DNA from: Streptomyces sp. ISL-12
GTDB taxonomy: Bacteria > Actinomycetota > Actinomycetes > Streptomycetales > Streptomycetaceae
Direction: 5' to 3'
Length of the DNA stretch: 34,526 nucleotides
Assembly: GCF_018614415.1 (NCBI RefSeq)
Contig: NZ_JAGGOO010000026.1
Location: forward strand, 1-34,526
The notes under the pieces are model-generated. The model was not told the DNA's origin, did no database searches, and saw only the letters and a program-made list of their open reading frames with translations. The translations under genes were made by a program, and so were the position numbers. Every line of letters starts with the position of its first letter. Position 1 is the first letter of the stretch. Of this stretch, positions 22,478 through 31,836 are shown piece after piece.

Positions 22478-22794
22478 GGCGCTCCTCCTGAAGTACGGCT
22501 CCTGAAGCCCGGCGGAACCACGGTTCCGCACATGAGATGCCGCGGTGCCCGATGACGTCTTTGCCGTCGCGGGCGCTGCGGCATGTTCGTACCCAGGTGC
22601 CTTCCGCACGGTGCTTCGGTGCTTTCCGTACGCTCACCCCGGGGGGAATTCCTGAGACCTCCCCCGAGTCCTGGTGTGCCGGGCCCGGGCAGCTGCCTCG
22701 ACCAGTGTCACGGAAGGGTCCGGTCAAGGCGTCGCGCCCGGCACTCCCAGGGCCATACCCACGCCAGGCCAGCACACAAACCTGACAGGAACCG
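22478..22794. other. Gap between carD and ispD with two hairpins
   Basis: Holds a short perfect hairpin at 22512-22529 (GCGGAACC-AC-GGTTCCGC) and a longer interrupted hairpin at 22537-22584. The rest up to the ispD start shows no gene. ispD may use its own promoter here. Confidence 0.6.
22537..22584 (+). terminator. Interrupted hairpin downstream of carD, possible terminator
   Basis: ATGCCGC (22537-22543) pairs with GCGGCAT (22578-22584). The stem continues through eight further pairs including G-U, then a small bulge and a GACG/CGTC tip. It lies 60 bases after the carD stop. There is no clear U-run, so termination is not certain. Confidence 0.45.
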
Positions 22795-23571
22795 ATGTCT
22801 GACGAATCGCGTCCCTCGCCCGCGGACACCCCTGTGACCAGCCCCGCGGGGGCCCGTACCGCCGCCGTCATCCCCGCCGCCGGACGGGGCGTGCGCCTCG
22901 GGCCCGGCGCCCCCAAGGCCCTGCGCACGCTGGGCGGCACGCCGATGCTCATCCACGCGGTCCGGGCGATGGCCGCCTCCCGCGCGGTCTCCCTGGTCGT
23001 GGTCGTGGCGCCGCCCGACGGAGCCGTCGAGGTCAAGACCCTGCTCGCGGCCCACGCCCTGCCCGAGCGCACCGACTTCACGGTCGTCCCGGGCGGCGAG
23101 TCCCGCCAGGAGTCCGTACGGCTCGGCCTGGACGCGCTGCCGCCCGAGTACGACGTCGTCCTCGTCCACGACGCCGCCCGGCCGCTGGTGCCCGTCGACA
23201 CGGTGGACTCCGTCATCGAGGCGGTGCGCGAGGGCGCCCCGGCGGTGGTGCCGGCGCTGCCGCTCGCCGACACGGTCAAGGAGGTCGCGCCGGCCGCGGT
23301 GCCCGGCGGGGCCGAGCCGGTGGTGGCGACGCCCGAGCGGGCGCGGCTGCGGGCGGTGCAGACGCCGCAGGGCTTCGACCGGCAGGTGCTGGTGCGGGCC
23401 CACGCGGAGGTGACGGAGAACGTGACCGACGACGCGAGCATGGTGGAGCAGCTCGGGCTGACGGTGGTCGTGGTGCCGGGCCACGAGGAGGCGTTCAAGG
23501 TGACGCGCCCGCTGGACCTGGTGCTGGCGGAGGCGGTCGTGGCGCGCAGGAGGCTGAACGATGGCTTCTGA
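22795..23571 (+). CDS. ispD: 2-C-methyl-D-erythritol 4-phosphate cytidylyltransferase
   Basis: A 258-residue MEP-pathway enzyme that joins CTP to 2-C-methyl-D-erythritol 4-phosphate. The nucleotide-binding start [21 protein letters not shown] lies at about residues 22-42. LVHDAARPL and the late [10 protein letters not shown] (a substrate-binding Asp) are present. The first ~20 residues are a Ser/Pro-rich extension. ACAGGAACC precedes ATG 22795. The gene overlaps ispF by 11 bases, so the two MEP enzymes are co-expressed. Confidence 0.96.
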   Translation: MSDESRPSPADTPVTSPAGARTAAVIPAAGRGVRLGPGAPKALRTLGGTPMLIHAVRAMAASRAVSLVVVVAPPDGAVEVKTLLAAHALPERTDFTVVPGGESRQESVRLGLDALPPEYDVVLVHDAARPLVPVDTVDSVIEAVREGAPAVVPALPLADTVKEVAPAAVPGGAEPVVATPERARLRAVQTPQGFDRQVLVRAHAEVTENVTDDASMVEQLGLTVVVVPGHEEAFKVTRPLDLVLAEAVVARRRLNDGF

Positions 23572-24100
23572 CGCCGTGCGGGAGACCCTCCCGGTCCTGC
23601 CGAGGGTCGGCATCGGTACCGACATCCACGCCTTCGAGGACGGGCGCGAGCTGTGGTGCGCCGGGCTGAAGTGGGAGGGCGAGGGACCCGGACTGGCCGG
23701 GCACTCCGACGCGGACGTGGTCGCGCACGCGGCGTGCAACGCGCTCTTCTCGGCGGCCGGGCTCGGGGACCTGGGACAGCACTTCGGGACCGGACGGCCC
23801 CAGTGGTCCGGGGCGTCGGGGGTGACGCTGCTGACGGAGGCCGCGCGGATCGTGCGCGCGGCGGGGTTCCGGATCGGGAACGTCGCCGTCCAGGTCGTCG
23901 GGGCCCGGCCGAAGGTCGGCAAGCGCCGGGCCGAGGCGGAGAAGGTGCTGTCGGACGCGGTGGGGGCGCCGGTGTCGGTGTCCGGCGCGACGACGGACGG
24001 CCTCGGGTTCCCGGGCCGGGGGGAGGGGCTGATGGCGGTCGCGACGGCACTGGTCGTCTCCGACCCGGCCTCTGACCACCCACCCACCCGACTCGATTAG
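23561..24100 (+). CDS. ispF: 2-C-methyl-D-erythritol 2,4-cyclodiphosphate synthase
   Basis: A 179-residue trimeric enzyme forming the cyclic diphosphate of the MEP pathway and releasing CMP. The zinc site is in [10 protein letters not shown] (D and H, about residues 17-26) together with the His of [17 protein letters not shown]. The C-terminal half has [17 protein letters not shown] and the closing [15 protein letters not shown]. It is slightly longer than usual because of both termini. Its start lies inside the end of ispD. A GC-rich hairpin block follows. Confidence 0.96.
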   Translation: MASDAVRETLPVLPRVGIGTDIHAFEDGRELWCAGLKWEGEGPGLAGHSDADVVAHAACNALFSAAGLGDLGQHFGTGRPQWSGASGVTLLTEAARIVRAAGFRIGNVAVQVVGARPKVGKRRAEAEKVLSDAVGAPVSVSGATTDGLGFPGRGEGLMAVATALVVSDPASDHPPTRLD

Positions 24101-24117
24101 CGGAAAGGCCCCCCACC

Positions 24118-24208
24118 CCGGGGCTCCGCCCCGGACACCGGAGGGGGGCTCCGCCCCCCGCACCCCGCACCCCGCCCGCCCCCGGGCCCCAGGCCAGGCC
24201 CGGGGGCG
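24118..24208. repeat. Cluster of three GC-rich hairpins after ispF
   Basis: Three perfect stem-loops in 91 bases: CCGGGGC-TCC-GCCCCGG (24118-24134), GGGGGGC-TCC-GCCCCCC (24143-24159) and a 12-bp stem at 24177-24188 / 24197-24208. The first two share the motif GGGGCTCCGCCCC, a repetitive palindrome common in Streptomyces intergenic DNA. They may terminate the ispDF transcript. Confidence 0.75.
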
Positions 24209-24273
24209 CCGCCCCCCCAACTCCGTCAACCGGCTCGGTTCCCAAAAGGCCCGGGGCACTGCCCGCGGCCCAC

Positions 24274-24279
24274 TACCCT
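24274..24279 (+). promoter_or_regulatory. Candidate -10 of a leaderless transcript (cysS)
   Basis: TACCCT followed by six bases and GTG 24286. No Shine-Dalgarno sequence. No T-box or other leader structure can exist if transcription starts here. Confidence 0.5.
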
Positions 24280-24285
24280 GGACTC

Positions 24286-25686
24286 GTGACTATTCGGCTG
24301 TACGACACCAGCGCCCGGCAGATCCGTGACTTCGCCCCCCTCACGCCGGGCTGCGTCTCGATCTACCTGTGTGGCGCCACCGTGCAGGCCGCCCCGCACA
24401 TCGGGCACATCCGGTCGGGGCTGAACTTCGACATCATGCGCCGCTGGTTCGCCTACCGCGGCTACGACGTCACGTTCATCCGCAACGTCACCGACATCGA
24501 CGACAAGATCATCAAGAAGGCGGCCGAGCAGAACCGCCCCTGGTGGTCCATCGGCTACGAGAACGAGCGGGCGTTCAACGACGCCTACGCCGCCCTCGGC
24601 TGCCTGCCGCCCACCTACGAGCCGCGCGCCACCGGCCACATCACCGAGATGGTCGAGATGATGCGCGGCCTCATCGAGCGCGGCCACGCCTACGAGGCCG
24701 AGGGCAACGTCTACTTCGACGTACGGTCGCTGCCCGGATACCTGGCGCTGTCCAACCAGGACCTCGACGACCTCCGCCAGCCCTCCGGCGAGGGTGAGAC
24801 CGGCAAGCGCGACCCGCGGGACTTCGCCATGTGGAAGGCGGCCAAGCCCGGGGAGCCGAGCTGGGAGACGCCGTGGGGCCGGGGCCGGCCCGGCTGGCAC
24901 CTGGAGTGCTCGGCCATGGCGCACAAGTACCTGGGCGGCGAGTTCGACATCCACGGCGGCGGGATCGACCTGATCTTCCCGCACCACGAGAACGAGATCG
25001 CCCAGGCCAAGGGCTTCGGCGACGCCTTCGCCCGCTACTGGGTGCACAACGCCTGGGTCACCATGAGCGGCGAGAAGATGTCCAAGTCGCTCGGCAACTC
25101 CGTGCTCGTCAGCGAGATGGTCAAGCAGTGGCGGCCCATCGTGCTGCGGTACTACCTCGGCACCCCGCACTACCGCTCCACCATCGAGTACAGCGAGGAG
25201 TCGCTGCGCGAGGCGGAGACGGCGTTCGCCCGGATCGAGGGATTCGTGCAGCGCGCCGCCGAACTGGCCGGCACCGCCGTCGAGCCGGCCGCCGAGGTGC
25301 CGCCCGCCTTCGCCGAGGCGATGGACGACGACCTCGGCGTCCCGGGGGCGCTCGCCGTCGTGCACACCACCGTCCGGCAGGGCAACAGCGCGCTGGCCGC
25401 CGACGACAAGGACGCCGCCGTCGCGCGGCTCGCCGAGGTACGGGCCATGCTCGGGGTGCTGGGCCTGGACCCGCTGGACGCCCGCTGGGCCGGCGAGACC
25501 GAGAGCGGCGAGGACCTGAACGGCGTCGTCGACAGCCTCGTACGCCTCGTGCTCGACCAGCGGGAAGCGGCGCGCGGCCGCAAGGACTGGGCCACCGCGG
25601 ACGCGATCCGCGACCGGCTCGGGCAGGCCGGGCTGGTCATCGAGGACAGCCCGCAGGGGCCGCGCTGGAGCGTCGGCCCCCGCTGA
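24286..25686 (+). CDS. cysS: Cysteinyl-tRNA synthetase
   Basis: A 466-residue class I aminoacyl-tRNA synthetase. It has the zinc Cys of CGATVQ, the HIGH signature (PHIGHIRSG), the other zinc ligands in WHLECSAMA and PHHENEIAQ, and KMSKS ([10 protein letters not shown]). The C-terminal anticodon-binding part ends [18 protein letters not shown]. This C-terminal domain and the length rule out MshC, the mycothiol ligase derived from it. Start GTG 24286 is probably on a leaderless mRNA. It is followed by the rRNA methyltransferase gene, a common actinobacterial pair. Confidence 0.97.
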   Translation: MTIRLYDTSARQIRDFAPLTPGCVSIYLCGATVQAAPHIGHIRSGLNFDIMRRWFAYRGYDVTFIRNVTDIDDKIIKKAAEQNRPWWSIGYENERAFNDAYAALGCLPPTYEPRATGHITEMVEMMRGLIERGHAYEAEGNVYFDVRSLPGYLALSNQDLDDLRQPSGEGETGKRDPRDFAMWKAAKPGEPSWETPWGRGRPGWHLECSAMAHKYLGGEFDIHGGGIDLIFPHHENEIAQAKGFGDAFARYWVHNAWVTMSGEKMSKSLGNSVLVSEMVKQWRPIVLRYYLGTPHYRSTIEYSEESLREAETAFARIEGFVQRAAELAGTAVEPAAEVPPAFAEAMDDDLGVPGALAVVHTTVRQGNSALAADDKDAAVARLAEVRAMLGVLGLDPLDARWAGETESGEDLNGVVDSLVRLVLDQREAARGRKDWATADAIRDRLGQAGLVIEDSPQGPRWSVGPR

Positions 25687-25724
25687 CCGGCACCCTCAGC
25701 CGAAGATCTCAACCGAAGATCGAC

Positions 25725-25752
25725 TGTGCCGCCCGGCCCCCCGGGCGGCACA
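25725..25752 (+). terminator. Terminator between cysS and rlmB
   Basis: TGTGCCGCCCGG (25725-25736) pairs with CCGGGCGGCACA (25741-25752), 12 bp with a four-base loop. It starts 39 bases after the cysS stop. A small direct duplication of CCGAAGATC precedes it (25700-25708, 25713-25721). Confidence 0.7.
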
Positions 25753-25798
25753 CTGCATAAGACGTACTGACAGACATCAGAGAGCGAGACACGTACTC

Positions 25799-26737
25799 AT
25801 GGCCGCTAACAACCGCCGCATGTCCGGCAAGAAGGGCGCGCAGGTCGGCAGTGGCGGCCAGCGGCGCCGGGGCCTGGAAGGCAAGGGGCCCACGCCGCCC
25901 GCCGAGATGCGCAAGGGACACGTCAAGCAGCGCGCCGCCGCCGCGAAGAGCCGCCGCGCCCAGGGGCGCACGCAGGCGCGGCGGGGCGGCAGGTCGGCCT
26001 CCGAGATGGTCGTCGGCCGCAACCCCGTCGTCGAGGCGCTGCGCGGGGGCGTGCCCGCCTCCACGCTCTACGTCCAGCAGTTCATCGACAGCGACGAGCG
26101 GGTACGGGAGGCGCTCCAGCTCGCCGCCGAGCGCGGCGGGATCAACCTCATGGAGGCGCCGCGCCCCGAGCTGGACCGCATGACCAACGGGCTGAACCAC
26201 CAGGGGCTCGTCCTCCAGGTGCCGCCCTACGAGTACGCCCACCCCGAGGACCTGCTCGACGCCGCCGCCGACGACGGCGAGGACGCGCTGATCGTCGCCC
26301 TCGACGGGGTCACCGACCCGCGCAACCTCGGTGCCGTCGTCCGCTCCGTCTCCGCGTTCGGCGGGCACGGCGTGGTCGTCCCCGAGCGGCGCGCGGCCGG
26401 GATGACCGCGGGCGCCTGGAAGACGTCCGCCGGCACGGCCGCCCGTACGCCCGTCGCCCGCGCCACCAACCTGACGCGCGCGCTGGAGCAGTACAAGAAG
26501 GCCGGTGTCACGGTCGTCGGGCTGGCCGCCGACGGGGAGGTCGAGGTCGGTGAGCTGGAGGCCCTGGCGGGGCCCGTCGTCATCGTCGTCGGCAGCGAGG
26601 GCAAGGGACTGTCCCGGCTCGTCGGCGAGACCTGCGACTTCCGGGTGCGCATCCCGATGCCGGGCGGCGCCGAGTCGCTCAACGCCGGTGTGGCGGCGGG
26701 CGTCGTGCTCTACGAGGCGGCCCGCAGGCGTTCCTGA
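25799..26737 (+). CDS. rlmB: 23S rRNA (guanosine-2'-O)-methyltransferase, TrmH/RlmB family
   Basis: A 312-residue SPOUT methyltransferase. The N-terminal ~70 residues are a very basic, Arg/Lys-rich extension that probably contacts rRNA. A substrate-binding domain follows ([14 protein letters not shown] onward). The knotted catalytic domain carries [32 protein letters not shown] and [17 protein letters not shown], the three TrmH motifs. By family it methylates a guanosine 2'-OH of 23S rRNA; the exact site (E. coli G2251) is inferred. ATG 25799 has no strong ribosome site. Confidence 0.93.
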   Translation: MAANNRRMSGKKGAQVGSGGQRRRGLEGKGPTPPAEMRKGHVKQRAAAAKSRRAQGRTQARRGGRSASEMVVGRNPVVEALRGGVPASTLYVQQFIDSDERVREALQLAAERGGINLMEAPRPELDRMTNGLNHQGLVLQVPPYEYAHPEDLLDAAADDGEDALIVALDGVTDPRNLGAVVRSVSAFGGHGVVVPERRAAGMTAGAWKTSAGTAARTPVARATNLTRALEQYKKAGVTVVGLAADGEVEVGELEALAGPVVIVVGSEGKGLSRLVGETCDFRVRIPMPGGAESLNAGVAAGVVLYEAARRRS

Positions 26738-26835
26738 CGGACACCGGACGGTGCCGCTGGTGCGGGTGATCTTGACGGGGTCCGGACAGATCCGGCGGGT
26801 CAAGGCAGTGTCCTAACGTCACGTCACTCGGTTAG

Positions 26836-28608
26836 ATGAGTGTGGACACCAGAACACCCCGCACACCCACGGGGGACCGCTCGTCGGGAATCGACGACGC
26901 TCCCGCGCTGAGCATGGTGAAGGTGCCGAGCGATCCGGCCGAGGTCATCGTCAACCACGCGAGTTTCCGCGTGCAGTTGGGGACCTCGACGGGGCGGACC
27001 AGGTCCGCGCGGATCACCCGGCACCTGAGCGCCACCCAGGACACCGCCCGCATCCCCGTCGTCGGCACGGACGGGCGGACGGGCGCCCCGGCCGCGCCCG
27101 CCCGCCGCCGTCCCGTCGTCTGGAGCGGCCGGTCCGACCCGGACGACACCGGTGCCCACCGGCTGCTCCAGGCCGTACGGGCCGGCGCCGCCCCGGCCGA
27201 CACCGGCGCCACCCAGGTCATCCCGCACGTCGACGCCGGCGGCCCGCCAGGCGACGGCTACGACGACGGGTACGGCGACAAGTACGCCGAGTACGACGAG
27301 TACGACGACCGCTCCACCCAGACGCTCCCGACCCCGGTCGTCGGCGCACAGCGCACCGGCGGCAGTACCGGCGGCAGTACCGACGGGACCCGGCTGCTCC
27401 CCGCCATGCGCTCCGTCGGCAGCGCCTACGACGAACCCGGCTTCGGGCAACCGCCCTGCCCGGACGAGGAGTACGGCGCCTACGAGGACGAGACGGACGA
27501 CGGCTCCCGACCGTCCGGACCGCGCTCCGGACGGCAGCACACCGACGACCCCGCGCGGCACGCCTACTACCCCGGCCGCCGGATGAACCTGGGCGTCGTG
27601 CTGCTCCCGCTGCGCGTCTTCCTCGGCTTCATCTCCGTCTACGCCGGCATGGGCAAGCTCTGCGACCCGGTCTACTTCGACGGCGGCGAACGCGGCTCCA
27701 TGGTGAAGTGGCTGAACACCCTGCACCCGTGGGAAGTCGCCGAGCCGCTGCGTCAGTTCGCCCTCGCCCACCCGGTCGGCTCCGGGCTGGTCATCGCCTT
27801 CCTCCAGGTCATCGTCGGCGTCCTGACCGTGCTCGGCTGCTGGCAGCGGGTGGCCGCCGCGGTCGGCGCGTTCCTGTCGGCGGCCCTGCTGCTCACGGTG
27901 AGCTGGAAGAGCGTTCCCGTCTACGACGCCCCCGACATCATCTACCTCGCCGCCTGGTCGCCGCTGGTCATCGCCGGGGCGCCGGTGTACTCGGTCGACG
28001 GCCGGCTCGCGGGCGGCGCCTGGCGGCGGCTGGGCCCGCGGTCCGACATCTGGGACCTGCGCCGGTACGTGCTGCGCCGCGGCGCCCTGATCACCTTCCT
28101 CGTCACCGGCGTGACCCTGCTGGTCGGCTCGCTCCTCGGCGGTGCCGTGCGCGACGCGGACCGGGTGGTCGTCCCCGGGCCGGGCGAGAGCCCGCGCAAC
28201 GAACTGCCGGGCTCGCCGCTCCCCGAGGAGCCCGGTGAGCGGCAAGGCGGCAGCCCCGAGGCGTCCACCTCGCCGACCCAGGGCGCCACCTCCGGGACGA
28301 CGACCGGCCCCAGCGGCGCGGCCACCACGCCGGGCGCGACCCGCACCACCGACGGTGCCGTGACGGGCGGTGCGCCGAGCCAGACCCAGGGGACCACGGG
28401 CGGGCAGGCCCCGCCGCCGCGGTCCGACCCGGCCGGACAGGCCCCGAGCACCAGTTCCGGGCCGACGGGCGGCGGCGCCACCACGGGCGACGGCTCCGCC
28501 GCGACCAGCGGTACGGGCACCGGCTCCGGCACGGAGACCGGTGGCGGCGGCGACGGCGGGACGACCTCCTCCGGACGGCCCGGTCTCGTCGGGGGCCTGC
28601 TGGGCTGA
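26836..28608 (+). CDS. DoxX-family membrane protein with long disordered ends
   Basis: A 590-residue protein. The first ~249 residues are soluble and low in structure, with Asp/Tyr-rich stretches (GDGYDDGYGDKYAEYDEYDD). Residues ~250-445 are a DoxX-like module of about four to five membrane helices, starting MNLGVVLLPLRVFLGFISVYAGMGKL. The last ~140 residues are Gly/Thr/Ser/Pro-rich. DoxX proteins are linked to quinone or thiol redox complexes, but the role of this long actinobacterial form is unknown. A palindromic terminator follows. The start at ATG 26836 has no clear Shine-Dalgarno sequence. Confidence 0.88.
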   Translation: MSVDTRTPRTPTGDRSSGIDDAPALSMVKVPSDPAEVIVNHASFRVQLGTSTGRTRSARITRHLSATQDTARIPVVGTDGRTGAPAAPARRRPVVWSGRSDPDDTGAHRLLQAVRAGAAPADTGATQVIPHVDAGGPPGDGYDDGYGDKYAEYDEYDDRSTQTLPTPVVGAQRTGGSTGGSTDGTRLLPAMRSVGSAYDEPGFGQPPCPDEEYGAYEDETDDGSRPSGPRSGRQHTDDPARHAYYPGRRMNLGVVLLPLRVFLGFISVYAGMGKLCDPVYFDGGERGSMVKWLNTLHPWEVAEPLRQFALAHPVGSGLVIAFLQVIVGVLTVLGCWQRVAAAVGAFLSAALLLTVSWKSVPVYDAPDIIYLAAWSPLVIAGAPVYSVDGRLAGGAWRRLGPRSDIWDLRRYVLRRGALITFLVTGVTLLVGSLLGGAVRDADRVVVPGPGESPRNELPGSPLPEEPGERQGGSPEASTSPTQGATSGTTTGPSGAATTPGATRTTDGAVTGGAPSQTQGTTGGQAPPPRSDPAGQAPSTSSGPTGGGATTGDGSAATSGTGTGSGTETGGGGDGGTTSSGRPGLVGGLLG

Positions 28609-28631
28609 CCGCACGGGACGGACGTACCCGC

Positions 28632-28674
28632 AGGGGCCCCGCACTTCCGTGAAACACGGAGGTGCGGGGCCCCT
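28632..28674. terminator. Bidirectional terminator (DoxX gene / nucleotidyltransferase)
   Basis: A 20-bp stem with one G-U pair and loop AAA (28652-28654). AGGGGCCCCGCAC begins at 28632 and its complement ends at 28674. It lies between two convergent genes. Confidence 0.9.
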
Positions 28675-28709
28675 CGGCTTGCCTTCCGCGCCCTCTACGG
28701 GCGGGTGGT

Positions 28710-29441
28710 TCAGCGGTTCAGCGCGGCCAGTTCCTTCGCCGCCTCCGTCAGGTCCTTCGCGGTGTCGATCGCCCGCCAGTAGGAGCCCTGGGGGATCGGG
28801 AAGCCGGACAGCCGGCGCTCGCGGGCCAGCCGGGGGAACGTCGTCCGCTCGTGGTCACCGCGCTCCGGGAGCATCGCGGCGAACGCCGGGGAGAAGACGT
28901 AGACGCCCGCGTTGATCTCGAACGTCGACGGGGGCGCCTCGATGAAGTCGGTGATGCGGCCGAACCCGTCCGTCTGCACGGCGCCCCACGGCAGCCGCGG
29001 ACGGGCCAGGGCGAGGGTGGCGACGGCGTCCCGCTCGGTGTGGAAGTCGGCCATGTCGCGCAGCGAGAACCGGGTCCAGATGTCGCCGTTGGTGGCGTAC
29101 CAGGGGCGGTCCGGATGGGGCAGGTGGGCGGCGGCGTACTTGAGGCCGCCGCCGCGGCCGAGCGGCTCGGGTTCCACGACGGTCGTCACGGAGACCGGCA
29201 GGTCGGTGTCGTCCAGCCACTGCTGGAGCACCTCGGCGAGGTGGCCGCAGGAGACCACCACGTCCGTCACGCCCTCCTCGGCGAGCCAGGCGAGCTGGTG
29301 ACCGATGATCGGCGTCCCCGTGCCGGGGATCTCGACCATCGGCTTGGGCCGGTCGTCGGTGTACGGGCGCAGCCGGGAGCCTTGGCCGCCGGCGAGGACG
29401 ACGGCTTGGGTGGGGCGGCGGGACACGGTCGGGTCGGTCAT
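28710..29441 (-). CDS. Sugar-1-phosphate nucleotidyltransferase family protein
   Basis: A 243-residue enzyme of the NTP-transferase (GlmU/RmlA-like) fold, which couples a sugar-1-phosphate to a nucleotide. The signature AVVLAGGQGSRLRPYTDDRPKPMVEI is near the start, followed by YATNGDIWTRFSL (the metal-binding Asp) and the closing EINAGVYVFSP and YWRAIDTAKDL. ATG 29441 is preferred; GTG 29450 adds three residues and neither has a clear ribosome site. The product is probably an NDP-sugar for envelope or secondary metabolism, but the sugar and nucleotide are not evident. Confidence 0.9.
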   Translation of the reverse strand: MTDPTVSRRPTQAVVLAGGQGSRLRPYTDDRPKPMVEIPGTGTPIIGHQLAWLAEEGVTDVVVSCGHLAEVLQQWLDDTDLPVSVTTVVEPEPLGRGGGLKYAAAHLPHPDRPWYATNGDIWTRFSLRDMADFHTERDAVATLALARPRLPWGAVQTDGFGRITDFIEAPPSTFEINAGVYVFSPAFAAMLPERGDHERTTFPRLARERRLSGFPIPQGSYWRAIDTAKDLTEAAKELAALNR

Positions 29442-29616
29442 GAGCCGCACTTTACGGGGGTGCGGCTCGGGGACGTACGCCGTGGTCCGGCATGGGGGCG
29501 CGGGGGTCCGGCGGGGGCGGGCGGTACGTGACCGGTCGCGTCCGCGCGGCGGAGCCGCACGGTGTCACGGGGCCGCGCCCCCGGGGGCGTCGCCGGGCCG
29601 CCGGCCCTCTCACGGG

Positions 29617-30084
29617 TCAGCTGTGGGCGGACAGGACGCCCGAGGCGAAGGCGGTGTCGCAGACCGGACGGGAGTAGGACTGGGCACGGGTCGGGCCGTA
29701 GACGCGGACCGCGGCCCGGCCGAGGGCGCGGGCGATGGAGGCGCAGTGCCGGGCGAGCGCCGGGCGTTCGTCGACGGCCTCCTGGAGGTGGGTGAGGGCG
29801 ACGCCCGGGTCCTCCTCCTGCAACTCGGTCAGCAGGCGGTCGCGCAGCACCTCCTGCGGGGCGCGGGCGGCGGCGGGCGAGGACGCCTCGGGGGCGGTGA
29901 CGTCCGACGCGGTGAGCACCGAGTTCGAGGGTGCCCCCGACCAGTTGACCCGGGTGACCGCGAGGGTCCCGGAGAGCACCAGGACGACGGGCAGGACGAA
30001 GGCGAGGGAGCGGCCGATCCGGCGGGCGGGTCCCCGGCCGCGTCGCGTCTTAAGGGCGGTGGAGTGCTTCACGGAGTGCTTCAC
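29617..30084 (-). CDS. Small membrane-anchored protein of unknown function
   Basis: A 155-residue protein. A basic N-terminus is followed by one hydrophobic segment at about residues 25-44 (GRSLAFVLPVVLVLSGTLAVT), so it is probably anchored with the ~110-residue C-terminal part outside. That part is helical (EVLRDRLLTELQEEDPGVALTHLQEAV) with two Cys (RHCASIARAL and RPVCDTAF) that could form a disulfide. GTG 30084 has TACCCT seven bases upstream, a leaderless signature. No known function. Confidence 0.82.
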   Translation of the reverse strand: MKHSVKHSTALKTRRGRGPARRIGRSLAFVLPVVLVLSGTLAVTRVNWSGAPSNSVLTASDVTAPEASSPAAARAPQEVLRDRLLTELQEEDPGVALTHLQEAVDERPALARHCASIARALGRAAVRVYGPTRAQSYSRPVCDTAFASGVLSAHS

Positions 30085-30091
30085 GCGAGTG

Positions 30092-30097
30092 AGGGTA
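30092..30097 (-). promoter_or_regulatory. Candidate -10 of a leaderless transcript (gene at 29617-30084)
   Basis: On the minus strand TACCCT is followed by seven bases and GTG 30084, with no Shine-Dalgarno sequence. Confidence 0.5.
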
Positions 30098-30225
30098 GCG
30101 TCCGGTAATGATTTGGCGACATTTAGTCACCGGTTCGGGGGATGAGAAAGGGGGTCCGTGGGGGCGGGAGGTTGACGAACGAGGGTCGAAACGTCTGGTG
30201 TGCCGGGGTATTTGTCGACAACGGG

Positions 30226-30256
30226 AAGGGCCCCGCGGCAAGGCCGCGGGGCCCTT
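30226..30256. terminator. Terminator after msiK
   Basis: AAGGGCCCCGCGGC (30226-30239) pairs with GCCGCGGGGCCCTT (30243-30256), 14 bp with a three-base loop. A T-run follows on the plus strand and a shorter one on the minus strand. It lies about 58 bases after the msiK stop. Confidence 0.85.
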
Positions 30257-30313
30257 TTCGTCAACGCGGGTGAACCTTCCCCGCGAAACCTCGTCCGTCC
30301 GCTTCCGCCCTCG

Positions 30314-31444
<1,131 letters not shown>

Positions 31445-31587
31445 GGTGAAAGGCCCCCTTCTACCGGCAGGAACGTGCCGGACGATCCGTTGTAGGAAGG
31501 TGGTGCCACGACGGGGGTCCGTGATCCGGGCCGTCGCGGTGTCCGTGGATGTTCAGTTGTGGAGGTTCGTGCCTGGTGTAGGCCACA

Positions 31588-31626
31588 CAGGTGAACTGGG
31601 TCAGGACGGTACCCCGCGTTCACCTG
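31588..31626. repeat. Inverted repeat CAGGTGAAC / GTTCACCTG at the msiK promoter
   Basis: Nine-base arms at 31588-31596 and 31618-31626 with a 21-base spacer (centres 30 bases apart). One arm lies between the -35 and -10 of the candidate msiK promoter, the other just past the start point. This is a position typical of a repressor operator. Confidence 0.7.
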
Positions 31627-31635
31627 GTCTGTCAG
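31606..31635 (-). promoter_or_regulatory. Candidate msiK promoter
   Basis: On the minus strand CTGACA (31635-31630), 18 bases, then TACCGT (31611-31606). Both fit the housekeeping pattern well. It implies a 5' leader of roughly 150 bases before the msiK ATG at 31444; no riboswitch is recognised in it. Confidence 0.6.
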
Positions 31636-31639
31636 TACC

Positions 31640-31836
31640 TGAGGCGGCGTGAACTTCGCCCAAATTCTCGGGACGGTCGGCAGAGCGACGCACTTGTGAC
31701 CTTGCTTCGAGGCTTCCTGTTTCACAGCCCGCCGCCGCTCGGTCGCAGTGCTCACGCACCGGGTGCGAGCGGTCTCACACAGGCTCCGCAGGCATTCCGG
31801 CCGACGGCCCGTCGGTCCGTACCGCAACGGCCGCCC
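31640..31836 (-). ncRNA. Possible TnpB guide RNA (reRNA) and transposon right end
   Basis: The ~200 bases just beyond the tnpB stop, on the same strand, are where IS605-family elements encode the guide RNA that TnpB uses and where the right end lies. The sequence is rich in short stems (for example GACGGGCCGTC near 31806-31816). I cannot fix its ends, and the usual G/C-rich terminal hairpin of IS1341-type elements is not obvious. The call rests mainly on position. Confidence 0.35.

Noticed and set aside
24209..24285. T-box or other riboswitch before cysS
   Set aside because: No specifier or antiterminator structure is visible, and TACCCT six bases before the start codon suggests a leaderless mRNA.
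24286..25686. MshC (mycothiol cysteine ligase) instead of CysS
   Set aside because: The length (466 aa) and the C-terminal anticodon-binding domain fit CysS; MshC is shorter and lacks that domain.
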